Assembly: GCF_910592395.1 (NCBI RefSeq)
Contig: NC_088308.1
Coordinates: 4,154,001-4,218,000 of the forward strand
DNA: 64,000 nucleotides
Reading direction: 5' to 3'
Source of the DNA: Lineus longissimus
Lineage: Eukaryota; Nemertea; Pilidiophora; Heteronemertea; Lineidae
The position numbers were made by a program, and so were the translations under genes. Positions 1-9,858 of this stretch are shown one piece after another. Within the stretch, counting starts at the first letter, position 1. Each line of letters opens with the position of its first letter. The notes beneath the pieces are model-generated. The model was not told the DNA's origin. It was given only the letters and a program-made list of their open reading frames with translations, and searched no databases.

Positions 1-271
1 AAGTTCAAGTTGTAAAAACTTTCAATATACTGACGACCGTACAGTATAGCCTAAACAAGATAATTGAGACTATAGGCAGGAGTCAGGTGTAGGTCAGATT
101 AAGTTACACGAAATCGCCGGCAGGCAGGGATCTCTCCTATGTCACGGTACATCGAAAATATCCACACTTTTATGAGAAATATATCACAAATACAAACACA
201 ATCCATGCCCAGCCTAACTCAGCTAGTCGCCTGAAGACTACCAATTTAACCCCCCCCCCCCCTTGAAGTAC

Positions 272-1308
272 CTTTCGTTTGATCAAATATCGCAATTCTT
301 GTGATTGTATCAAGAGAAGCTTCTGTTCCCCGTATTTCTCCCGAAGTTTGTTTGTCAGGGCGTGGCCTTAGTTATACATACCTAATAATTTACTCTTACT
401 ACTAATTAACAGCAATTCTGTTTCTTACCTGCTTTTCTTCAATGATACTTGAATCCTACTCAGCGGTGACGGCCGGCAATATGACTTGTGATGGTTTAGA
501 TCAACACAACTGATCGCCACAAGAACATTCAAGTCATATGCCCAATTTGATTCATTGTCGCATACCAGTTCTATGTATCCTTTCAGAAACACCACAAAAG
601 CTCCACAGGTCATATTTGAAATATGCACTTGGTGGTTTGGTTCAAATAAATATTTCAGTAAATCACACCAGGAGCGCAATATTGAGTATAACAAAACCGA
701 TATTTCTGATCATATTGATCATTATTTGAAAAGACTTTGAGGATATATTTGGCAGAATTTTTCAAAGATGTGACATTGCATACAATCTCCTCTTCGAACA
801 AGATGACTTCGAACACCATTAGATGACCGACTTTCAAATTGTATTCAATAAATATACTATCACTCTTTCATTTGTCTCGAAATTTATTCAAAATTTTTCA
901 ATGGGGTTCTTCATAACCAGTTCAACATGATAGTGCCACCAAACTGGATTAAATTTTCAATTGTCCTTAATGAGCCATCTCTATTGCTAGGGGTCCGCTG
1001 AGCTGATTCTACCCTAGCTCCACGATTGTAACTGTCTCTTCTCCAGGAATAAGGGTGAACTATTCAAGAGTACCCAAATCATTTTTTTTTTCATTTCATG
1101 TGGAATTCGATCCAAGCAGAATCATAGCTGGTCCGTCGGACCAAGAAAATAGGATGTCCATTTGTCATATAATAATTTACCTCGTGGGAGGGACGAGGGA
1201 CGAAACCGATGCCGCTGCGTTTGGCGGAGTTTTGGAATGGAAGCAAGCTCAATGTAAGGGATAGTGAGATCCGCTTCTCGTCTATAGCCCGGGTGCATAG
1301 CCAACCGG
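272..1308 (-). CDS. Tentative three-exon gene fragment, unknown product, continuing past the left edge
   Basis: Three minus-strand open segments join with matching phases: 1308-1181, 627-429 and 366-272. Exon A has a good acceptor (pyrimidine tract, then ATCCAG) and the donor GAG|GTAAAT. Exon B ends AGCAG|GTAAGA, and exon C ends AAAG|GTACTT. Phases run 2-in/1-out, 1-in/2-out and 2-in/1-out, so all junctions agree with no stop in about 140 codons. Exon B encodes a cysteine-containing stretch (TCGAFVVFLKG, ELVCDNESNW, SCVDLNHHKSYCR) that could be extracellular. No start codon or signal peptide exon was located; it would lie above 1308. I do not recognise the family. The acceptor of exon B is weak. 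The main alternative is chance open frames, and phase agreement across three segments is the main argument against that. Confidence 0.35.
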
Positions 1309-1840
1309 CTGGATGTTAAATAGAAGTGTAGGGATACCTGATCAACAGCCATGATCACTATCTCAGTCAAAAATGTTTATAGTATTGCTAAATTTCTATT
1401 ATCTATATCATTTAACAAATTTACCATTTCAGGCCTACCCCATACTGCGTCGTTAAAATGATGTAGATGCATTTTTCATCACTGCACTTTCTTTTTGAAA
1501 ACAATAATGGTCGAGATTTATAAACATCAATATAACCTAATTTGTCATCGATCAAATCAACCCGATTATTATCAATTTGTTGACAAGTGTATATCGAGAC
1601 TACGGTCCTGCACGTATGTTGTGAACGACAGCTGTGACAGACGCTTTATACCTCGGCCTAGATTGGCATACATCGTATATGTGAGTACATTGTGGACCAA
1701 AGGAAATACATGTATACATGTACATAAAGCGATCACACACCGGTACACATCAGGTCCAGGCGTGCAATATCGGATATAACTACGATATTTCACCAAATTA
1801 TATGCCTTAAGCCGTAACATTGCACACCCTTTTCACCAAG
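1309..1840. other. Possible shared upstream region between divergent genes
   Basis: This stretch lies between the tentative minus-strand gene on the left and the first recognisable exon of the plus-strand TNF-receptor-like gene. Open frames exist on both strands (1495-1779 plus, 1572-1820 minus) but neither shows a recognisable domain or a start-and-donor pair that fits the neighbouring exon phases. The missing first exons of one or both genes, including a signal peptide exon, should be here or in the intron that follows. Confidence 0.3.
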
Positions 1841-4800
1841 CCTGGATCGAGTCCCAGTATCAGAGTTCCGCGGATCAAGACTTCGAGGAGGACATATCAT
1901 TGAAGTAAGTTACCATCCTTGCACGTTTTTGCAAATTGTGAAGCCTATTCATATAATGCAAAATAATGAAATATTAAAACATTAACATAGCGTATAATTG
2001 TAATATGTAATGTGTAATGAATACATGAATGTCACCTTACATTTTTTTATTCCGATTATAATTATTTCCTGCATTTTCTCAGGTGTTACCAGACAGTTCA
2101 ATTGTTTTAACTAATCGTTCAAAATCAAATCTTCGTTTTGTCATACGTTGATGTCTTTGACCAAGTTATCATACTTGTAAGGTTTCAGATGGATCTCATG
2201 AAAATAATATTTTTCTCAATTGGGAGGAGTGTCCCTTATTAGGTGAAGTTAACATCCTTCCTCTTTTCATCAGTTTATATAGCTATGGTGCCGATTCGCT
2301 ATGTCGGGATTTTAAGTTTTGGCTGAATATGCACAATGTATATGTGCTGCATGTTTGGCTAGACTAGGCCTACATGTTTACCGACCTGTACAAACAAGTA
2401 ATATTAGGGATTATATCAAAGAATGCAATATTTCATTATGCAGACAGACTTTCTGTATACATGTACCAAGTGTATAAACCATTACTAATGGTCAAACCCA
2501 GAATAAGTCACTCAGACTGGCCATATATCAGTTTACTTGGTGACGTTCCGGGACATAATGTTCTGTTTAGTGTGTTGCCTACTCGCCGTTAAATCAAAAT
2601 TGTTATAAAAGTATCAATAATCACCAAATCTCCTGTGATACGAATTCAAGAGATGGAGAACATACATTGTATGATTTAAGCCACAAATTGGCAAGTTTAA
2701 TCCAGGGGTCATTCCTGGCGGAAAGTTAGTTGTTGCTGATACAGGGAAAATGCATTCCCGGGAGTTGTCTTCCTCACACTTGTTTCGACAATCATTAGTT
2801 CGAACCTGGGACGCATGGCATCTATCCGAAATTACGTGGCCACAAACAAAAAATACAAGTGGGCAGGGAACAAGGCCGGCGTTTTGACAGTACGTCACAA
2901 AGCCTGATATGGTAATCCTACCAAATTGTGTCCGTTAGTGCAAAATATCTCAAAATTATTTAGAAAGGGGCCGTCTCTCAAAATAAAATATCTACTCGTA
3001 TCCACATGAACATAACAATCACAACTATATTTCATAACAGGTTTAATTTCGTAGTAGACCTATACGCGTATTTTAACGAAATTCGCTTTGTTTCATATTG
3101 CAGTCAGAATTTACAGCCAGTAAGACGAGACGCTACATTTGGCATGAAATGTGCGCATGGCTTCTACCTCGAGTCTCGGCCCGGGTCTCCTCCTGGGAGC
3201 TGTGAACCGTGTGATAAGGTCTGCCATCCAGCGTTCCTGAACTGTTCCATCGAATACTGTCAAGGTATGCCATTGTTCCTCCGAAAAACTTGAGTGGATT
3301 GCAAGATATTTAAACTTTCAAAATTGTAGCCAGAAAACTGTCATTTTAATCGATTTCAAATTATCTGCGCCTGGCTATCATAACAAAGATGTTTATGTAT
3401 AATATATAAGCAGGTCTTTGTAGCTTGAGTTTTTTTTGTCATATTGGCATCGTTTTCTTCTTGATATTTCAGAGTATTGGAATCAAATGTATGTCCTCCT
3501 CACGGAGACACCGACAGATCCACCGTCATCGTCAAGAGCCGTAAAAAATGGCCTGGCAATCGGATTGGGAGTGACCGTAGCTGTTTTAGTCATTATCACG
3601 ATCATAGTCATAGGAGTTTACTACCTTAAAAAGAGGCGAAAGAAGGTTGGGTTACTAGATTTTCATCTCTTAAATATTTGGTTAGGATCAGAGTAATATG
3701 ACATCATTTTCTTGTGAGTAAATTAGTTCAGTTACTTATATCTGAGCCATTTATATTTCGAAATCCATTATACATGTACTCACCGAATAACTGTTGTGGC
3801 CGGCCTTCTATTTCAGCCGTCGAAATCCCCGTCTTCTATGGAATTAAAGAACCAAGCATACATGGTGAGTGCATAAATAGAGTGGATTCTAACCCCATAG
3901 TCCCTTATCACACTAGGCCTATACCTCTCGTAGGGAGTATGCCTGTCTACTGTACCTACAGAGAGATGCCAACGCCTAATTGTTGGGGGCCGGGTTGTGT
4001 GGCATTTTTACATTCTCAAGGGAGCCAGAGAATTGGCGATATAAGGATGAGTCGTCTCGGCAAACCCTGCAACATTATCTATTACATCATCCCCACAAGG
4101 TTCCATCCTAGTATACACAGCTGCTTTCTACATAGTGAGAACCAAAGACGAAATAAAAAAAGCAGGCCATAACGAATTAACACAGATACATGTAGCTACT
4201 TGTACATGGTCTTTCACTTGCGCCTATTACATGGCCAGTGTTTGTCTAGCCCAAATTTGATGCATGGTTCTTAATTGTCTTGTTTAAGGTTTTAAAAAAG
4301 CCTGAAGACGAATTTGGCGAAGAAAAGCAAGTGAGTGTTGGCCAAGCGAAGGGACATGTGCCGCACAAAGCCAGAGGAAGGGTAAGTTAGTCCGGGTTCC
4401 AACCTATTCATGGCGTAGATTCAACATCTGGATCAAGGTATTCAGTCATACATGGTAACTACTATCCCATGGACTACGCTAGCTGCTGGTGAAATGTAAG
4501 GTGGTGCTGTAGTAAGCACTGTATTTTCCACCTGACAGAATATTCAAATTATGTCCTTGGTCATAATCGTCGGCGGCACGATTTCACGCTCGTGTCAAGC
4601 TGGTCATTGTCCAAGGAACAAATGATTGTTTATGCGTCTTTATCTCGGGACCATTGACAGTCAAGGCGTCAAAAGGACTAAATTATGATCACTTAGGATA
4701 CCTTTTTTACTTTTGATTCTGTTTCCGATTACATGACATTTATCGAAGATTGCTGTGGGAAATGTAGGTAGAATCTGTTCAGTACCTGCACTCATTCGTA

Positions 4801-4984
4801 TTTGCTGACGACTGGGTAGCTGTTGGCACACGGTGACACAAAGCCTTGTTTGGCCACAGTCGTACTGTTGGCAGCGAAATGGTTTTAAAATCACCATCTA
4901 TCTTTCTTTCAGTTGGAGAGTGGCGAGAGCGAAAAAGGAGAAACGTATGATTTGGATGATATCTTGGATGTCATTGGAGATTAA
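1841..4984 (+). CDS. TNF-receptor-superfamily-like single-pass membrane protein with one BCMA-type cysteine-rich domain
   Basis: Exons read 1841-1904 (tentative), 3104-3264, 3473-3645, 3817-3864, 4289-4381 and 4913-4984, ending in TAA. Every junction is GT-AG and the phases agree. Exon 2 encodes the cysteine-rich domain, with six cysteines spaced C-16-C-2-C-3-C-6-C-4-C and the core CEPCDKVC. This resembles the partial cysteine-rich domain of BCMA (TNFRSF17), whose spacing is C-12-C-2-C-3-C-8-C-3-C. Exon 3 encodes a short stalk rich in T, P and S, a membrane segment (GLAIGLGVTVAVLVIITIIV) and a KKRRKK stop-transfer. The cytoplasmic tail is about 70 residues, acidic at the end (YDLDDILDVIGD), with no death domain and no obvious TRAF-binding motif. 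Exon 5 has an alternative in-frame donor at 4331 (CAA|GTGAGT), which would drop 17 residues. The signal peptide exon was not found. AATAAA lies 180 bases after the stop. Receptor assignment is inference from cysteine spacing and architecture. Confidence 0.68.
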
Positions 4985-5163
4985 TTGTGCAGTGACTTTA
5001 ATCACTGAGTTGGTTTGAAGACTTTGAAAGGTTATAAACTGTTGATGCTGATGAGAACAATATTTACATCCTTATCTATGCTGCACCTGAATGAAACTGT
5101 ACACCTTTTCACTTGCATACTGAGTCCAGGTTATGTTAAATTTTAGGATAATGTTTGCAAAAC

Positions 5164-5169
5164 AATAAA
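5164..5169 (+). other. Polyadenylation signal AATAAA of the TNFR-like gene
   Basis: AATAAA lies 180 bases downstream of the TAA of the TNF-receptor-like gene, in an AT-rich 3' region. Confidence 0.6.
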
Positions 5170-6417
5170 TTGACAACATTACGAAAAACATTTAAATTTT
5201 TCTTAATCATTCTGGCGTTGTTGCAAATATATTTGTGGCAATCCGGGGATTTGGGATTTCTTTATAAGGGCAGCCAGGCCAGCTGATGGCTGAAAATCCG
5301 TACTGAGCCACATACATGTATATGACGTACATGTAGATTGTTTTTGGGTGTACATGTAGTCGGTATTACATCCTTCCTGTATTGTCCAATTGAGTTTTGC
5401 CTGATCCTTTGAGGACCCGTCATGTACGTGTGTTGTCTAGTCCGTCGATGTATCATTGACATTTTTGGTAGTAATAAAACTACGACTTCGCGAAATACAT
5501 ATCGTTTCACTTTGTGTATGTAAAGAATACTCCAGATACTGATATGATTCCAGTTGTCCTTGAGCAAGACAGGGTAATAGGTATGGATATTCCATGATTC
5601 CCGTCACCCTGACCACCATACGCCACTGATAACAAGTGGTAGATTGGTACCAGAGAGCTCTGTCCAATAGTACAAGTCTGAGAAGGATAAGCAGAGTAGG
5701 CTATGATAGATGGCAGCATGATGGATGGATGGTTTAAGTATTTGCCTCCATTCTTTCGGAGGCAGATGCACAGGTACCAAGGCGACCATTGGTAAAGACT
5801 GGCACTATGTAGCGCCTCTACCACTCCCAGCCTAAAGTTACCAGCAAGCAACAACAACACGAGGGAATTTGTTTCAGTTGTCAATTTAATGAACAAGAGG
5901 TTTCTTCAGAGAAATGGTGAAAGTTGCCCACAGGATGTTACGAGAGCACACACATAGACACTACATTCTTAAAGGTTTCTCAGGACTTTTTCTATACCAG
6001 TCAGGCAAGAATCCTCATTTTGCAAGTTGTCTCCATGGCATAGTCGACTCGGGATGTTTCGATTGCGAGAGCTCGCAAAACGGGGATCCTTGCTTAACTT
6101 TCTACGGCACAAATCGGATATATTAACCGGAACCTTTTACGATTATTAAAAGGGCTGTGTCGGCCTACCGTTCACCCATCTTGAGATTAGGACATCTTTC
6201 GCCTAGGATTTGTTTCTCGTACAGGTACCTGCCTACAACGACATATACATGCAAGACAAGGGAGTGGATGGCACCCTGCTGTACGAGGATGCCGTTCACC
6301 TTGCCTCGCGATGGAACACAATTACGTTAGCATGTGGTAAAGTTAACAGAGATCATTCATATCTATTGGGAAATTATAGCCCGTCACCACCTATCCGGGA
6401 GGGGCGAGCGAGCTGGT
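5170..6417. other. Intergenic, between two convergent genes
   Basis: The stretch separates the 3' end of the TNFR-like gene from the stop codon of the minus-strand GPCR. It should contain the 3' UTR of the GPCR. Several open frames of 60-130 codons overlap each other on both strands. None has a recognisable domain, a signal peptide or flanking splice sites that make a model, so I see no gene. Confidence 0.5.
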
Positions 6418-7545
6418 TTAGTGAAATGAATCCTTGTCTGGACACAATCTCCTCTTGCAGTCACTGAGAGAAAGGGTCGTCCGTAGCACTCGCCTGAAGC
6501 GACGACCAGTCAGACAGTAGACGAAGAAGTTAATAAATGAGTTGAAAGCCTGGGAAAGTGTTGATATGATGAATATAATGAACCAGTGGTCATTGGCCTT
6601 GCTACTACTCTGTGTAACACTCACAGTGCGCTCCCATTTGCGCCAAATTACGAAGCAGCTTTCCACGACCTTTGGTAGCTCACAAACCACAAACACTATC
6701 GCGATCGTCACCAACATCATCGTGGCAAAAGACCCTCTGTCCGGTTCACTCTGGCCCCTTTTGAAGTCACCGCGCTTCTTGGTCCGAGTCCTTGCTCTCT
6801 TTAGCACCATGATAATTCGACAGTTCATGAAACATACTAACACGACTGGAAGTAGCAAATTCATGACAGAGTCCACGATGAAATACGTGGTATTGTAGAT
6901 GGGATTCGTATTAAGGGCACTCAGGCTAAAGGCAGTAATCTTGCCTTTGATATCCATATTGTAACTCCCTTTCGTGTATTGCAAGAATGAAGGCACGTTG
7001 AAGACGATGACATACAAGAATAACCCAAGAAGTATCTTCCAGGCGATAGTAATCCGGCAGAACTTGGACATACTCAGCGGGTAATATATTGCCACGTAAC
7101 GTTCTAGGGTGACCACAGGAACAAGCCAGACAGCATAGTCCCTGGCGATTTCTAGGAATCCCCATAGATATGGCAGCACCGAGGAGAATATCACCAAATA
7201 CGAACAAAGATATCCTAATGCACTGAACCAGTTGAATAATGTAAACACAAGAATATTAGCCAGAAGGAAGACACTATCCACAAATGCCAACATCTGGATT
7301 AAAAATGTCGTGGACGATTTATGGGTCATGCGAGAAAACACAACGATACTGAGGATATTCGCGATAATTCCAACTAAAGCGACAACACCAAGGATACAGC
7401 CCAATGTAATGAACAATGCATTCCCATGCCATGTCGCCAACGCCCCCTCACAGCTTGATGGGATGTCTCGGGAACTAATTATAAAGGTTTTGTTGTTGCG
7501 GGTCCAGAAGTCAAAACCCTGCGAATCGTTGTCCGATGTATTCAT
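6418..7545 (-). CDS. Rhodopsin-family peptide GPCR, FMRFamide-receptor-like, single exon
   Basis: One uninterrupted frame of 375 codons plus TAA. The start is the ATG at 7545; the frame stays open upstream but without another ATG. The extracellular N-terminus has N-glycosylation sequons NTS and NKT. Seven hydrophobic segments follow: TM1 with IANILS (usual GN replaced by AN), TM2 with D in LAFVDS, TM3 ending TLERYVAIYYPL (ERY in place of DRY), TM5 with the conserved Pro (NLLLPVV), TM6 with CELP (for CWxP) and TM7 with INFFVYCLTGRRFR (NFxxY for NPxxY). Loop 3 is basic (RARTRTKKRGDFKRG). The NFFVYCLTG/RRFR ending is common in invertebrate FMRFamide-type receptors. Loop 2 contains no cysteine, so the disulfide to TM3 typical of the family appears absent. 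Ligand and G protein cannot be inferred from sequence. Confidence 0.9.
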   Translation of the reverse strand: MNTSDNDSQGFDFWTRNNKTFIISSRDIPSSCEGALATWHGNALFITLGCILGVVALVGIIANILSIVVFSRMTHKSSTTFLIQMLAFVDSVFLLANILVFTLFNWFSALGYLCSYLVIFSSVLPYLWGFLEIARDYAVWLVPVVTLERYVAIYYPLSMSKFCRITIAWKILLGLFLYVIVFNVPSFLQYTKGSYNMDIKGKITAFSLSALNTNPIYNTTYFIVDSVMNLLLPVVLVCFMNCRIIMVLKRARTRTKKRGDFKRGQSEPDRGSFATMMLVTIAIVFVVCELPKVVESCFVIWRKWERTVSVTQSSSKANDHWFIIFIISTLSQAFNSFINFFVYCLTGRRFRRVLRTTLSLSDCKRRLCPDKDSFH

Positions 7546-9368
7546 GATGGTCGCACTAGCAACTTCCGGTCCTGAGAATACACTTCCGACTACCTCAAAA
7601 AACGTGACCAACCTATCCACTTTTGTCCGACCGATTTCCGGTCTCAGCGACTTATTTCCGGTTCCGCTGTTTTCTGATACCTTACAATCGTAAACCGATT
7701 CTTCCAATGATTGTTTGAGATGACTTCTCACACCGATCAATCACCGCTTTTCCGGTCATCAAGTGAAGTATTCCTGCGCGATTAGAATAGTTCACTTACG
7801 CTGAAAGCTTTAAAAGTCGTAAAGTGACAATCCACATGAACCATTCAATTCATTTCCTATTTTGAATCCATAAATCATACACAAGCTGACGACATTGTAA
7901 TGATTCGACATCGAATTCGATGGTGCATAACCGATAGTAAAAAGGTCACAATATCTATCATTGCATATCATGATACCATGAAATGCGATTGATTTGGTAC
8001 GCACATCAGGGAACGGCTTGTTCAAATCAGCAATGAGAAAATTGATAATAGAAAACACCAGACATGCTTTATCTTTCAATACTGAACAAAAATCCGCCCT
8101 TGATCCTTCTCGGTGATACTTGTGACAGATGTGAGTTTGCTGCCGACTCTTATCGAATCACAACGAGGTAACATGCTCCATTCTAACATGCCGAGCTAAA
8201 TTGTCCTCAACTGCATGTCCTCTTAGCTGTAACTGTTCTTTCGGTAATAGCATCACTTAGCCGTGTGATGACATGAGCCCTTTTCTGATTCCATGTTAAT
8301 CAGTGGACGAAACAGCTTACCACAAATAAGGTTGGTGGTCAGTCTGAACGGATGTCCAAGCGAATGGCGCGTCAGCGCTCGACAGCGACTGTCATTGCGA
8401 CTGAGGAACCTGTCGCGTTGTTTTCTTGGGTAACAAAAGATCGACAGACAGCGGCGCTTCTTTCTGACAGCGGACCTTCTTTCTGTCGTTCAGCTGTCGG
8501 ATAACCTTCTAAAAATAGTCAATATCTGACAAACCAAATATAGACGTCCGTGTCTCTCTGTACAAGAAGACGATGGGCGAGGCGGCTGTCACTTTGTTTT
8601 TACTCGAGTACAATGTAACTTCATCGGCGGACAGTGTTGTAGCTCAGCTATCCGGTAAAAGGATATTCAAATAGCAAACATCTAATCATACGAAAGATCA
8701 GCGGTCATCAGCATCAAATTAAATGATTGTCCATGTCCTTATGCACAAGATGGCGGCTATCAGAGCGAGGATCCCCTACAGTTCCTTCTCCTTAGCGGAC
8801 CGGCGATAGCATATGTTCTTTTTACATCTCAGCTGTGTCTACTAAAGCTCCTGAATCCAATACTGAAAAAGAAGAGTGGTATGTATTCAATACTTTATTG
8901 CAGCGTGGATGATAGCACAAGTCGTGACAACACAATTTCGTGGATGGTTTTATTAGTATCGTAAATCTCGTTTTCGCGCTTTCAACGCTCCTTACGCAGA
9001 CTGGTGAAGGTGACAGTTTTACCAAACACGGCGCCAAAAGAGGAATTTCTCTATTGGTTCTTCAATAGTTATATGGCTTGAATGTTCATTTGAAGTTCGT
9101 GTTTGACAAAAATTACCATGCCAACAGAAATCCCAGATCAGTTAGTTTTTGAGACTGCAATGACGATCGACACGTTTTATTCCATTTGTTTTTCAGAAGA
9201 AGAAATCTGACATAACAGTCATGAAAGTCAGGTGGGCAAATTAACGCTGTGCCTTCAACCACCTGTTTTTGTGTACTATCTTCTACTATCAGCAGCGATA
9301 CTTATGTATTACATCTACGTTCTGCCAGCTGATCTAAACAAAAAAAACGAATGCTGATAAGATTGGAG
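7546..9368. other. Upstream region of the GPCR; no gene seen
   Basis: The first 200 bases continue the GPCR frame without an ATG and are probably 5' UTR. The rest has short open frames without domains. At 8340-8520 there are several GACAG/CTGTC words in both orientations (for example around ctgtcattgcg and gctgtcgg) that could fold locally. Nothing else could be supported. Confidence 0.4.
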
Positions 9369-9371
9369 TTA

Positions 9372-9855
9372 AGCTTGCAGCACACTGGACGCAAACTCCG
9401 GCGGCAAGGCGCGTTTTTTGCCGCAAGAGTCCTGAACGCCTGAAAAATCCGTAGTGTGCTACGGACGGCGTCAGGCAAACGCCACTTGCCGCCACTTGCC
9501 GCCACTTGCCGCCAGATATCTAGCATGTTTGATTTTTGACGCCTGTAGCGGCGTCTGAACGCCAGTGAACGCAAGAAGAATCCAGGTATGCTACGGATCG
9601 CCGCCAGAGTTGGCGTCAACCAGCGTCAACGGCGAGGCTTTGGCCAATCAGCTTGCGTCTTGACGTCACATGATATCAAAATGGCAGCCCCCACGATTCT
9701 TGGAAGTGGCGGAAAAGACGCTACTGGACGCCAATTCTGAGTAGGTGTGCTATGAGCGCGATCCACTGCCGCCAACTCTGGCGTCGGGCGGCGTTCAGTC
9801 GCGTTCAGTCTGACGCGCCTTGCCGTCGAAGTTGGCGTCCAGTGTGCTGCAAGCT
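9372..9855. mobile_element. Harbinger-type MITE with long terminal inverted repeats and TTA target duplication
   Basis: The element starts AGCTTGCAGCACACTGGACGC and ends with the reverse complement of the same sequence. The terminal inverted repeats match over about 42 bases with three mismatches (9372-9413 against 9814-9855). It is flanked on both sides by TTA (9369-9371 and 9856-9858), the 3-bp target duplication typical of the PIF/Harbinger superfamily. At 484 bp with no transposase it is a non-autonomous element. The interior is GC-rich, carries further imperfect inverted copies of a GCCGCCAGAGTTGGCGTC-like word, and holds the tandem 10-mer listed separately. The open frames of about 100 codons inside it are by-products of this composition. 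Superfamily assignment rests on the target duplication and size only. Confidence 0.85.
9481..9513. repeat. Tandem 10-bp repeat inside the MITE
   Basis: The unit GCCACTTGCC follows itself three times and ends in GCCA. It sits in the left half of the Harbinger-type MITE, so it is part of the element rather than an independent locus. Confidence 0.8.
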
Positions 9856-9858
9856 TTA

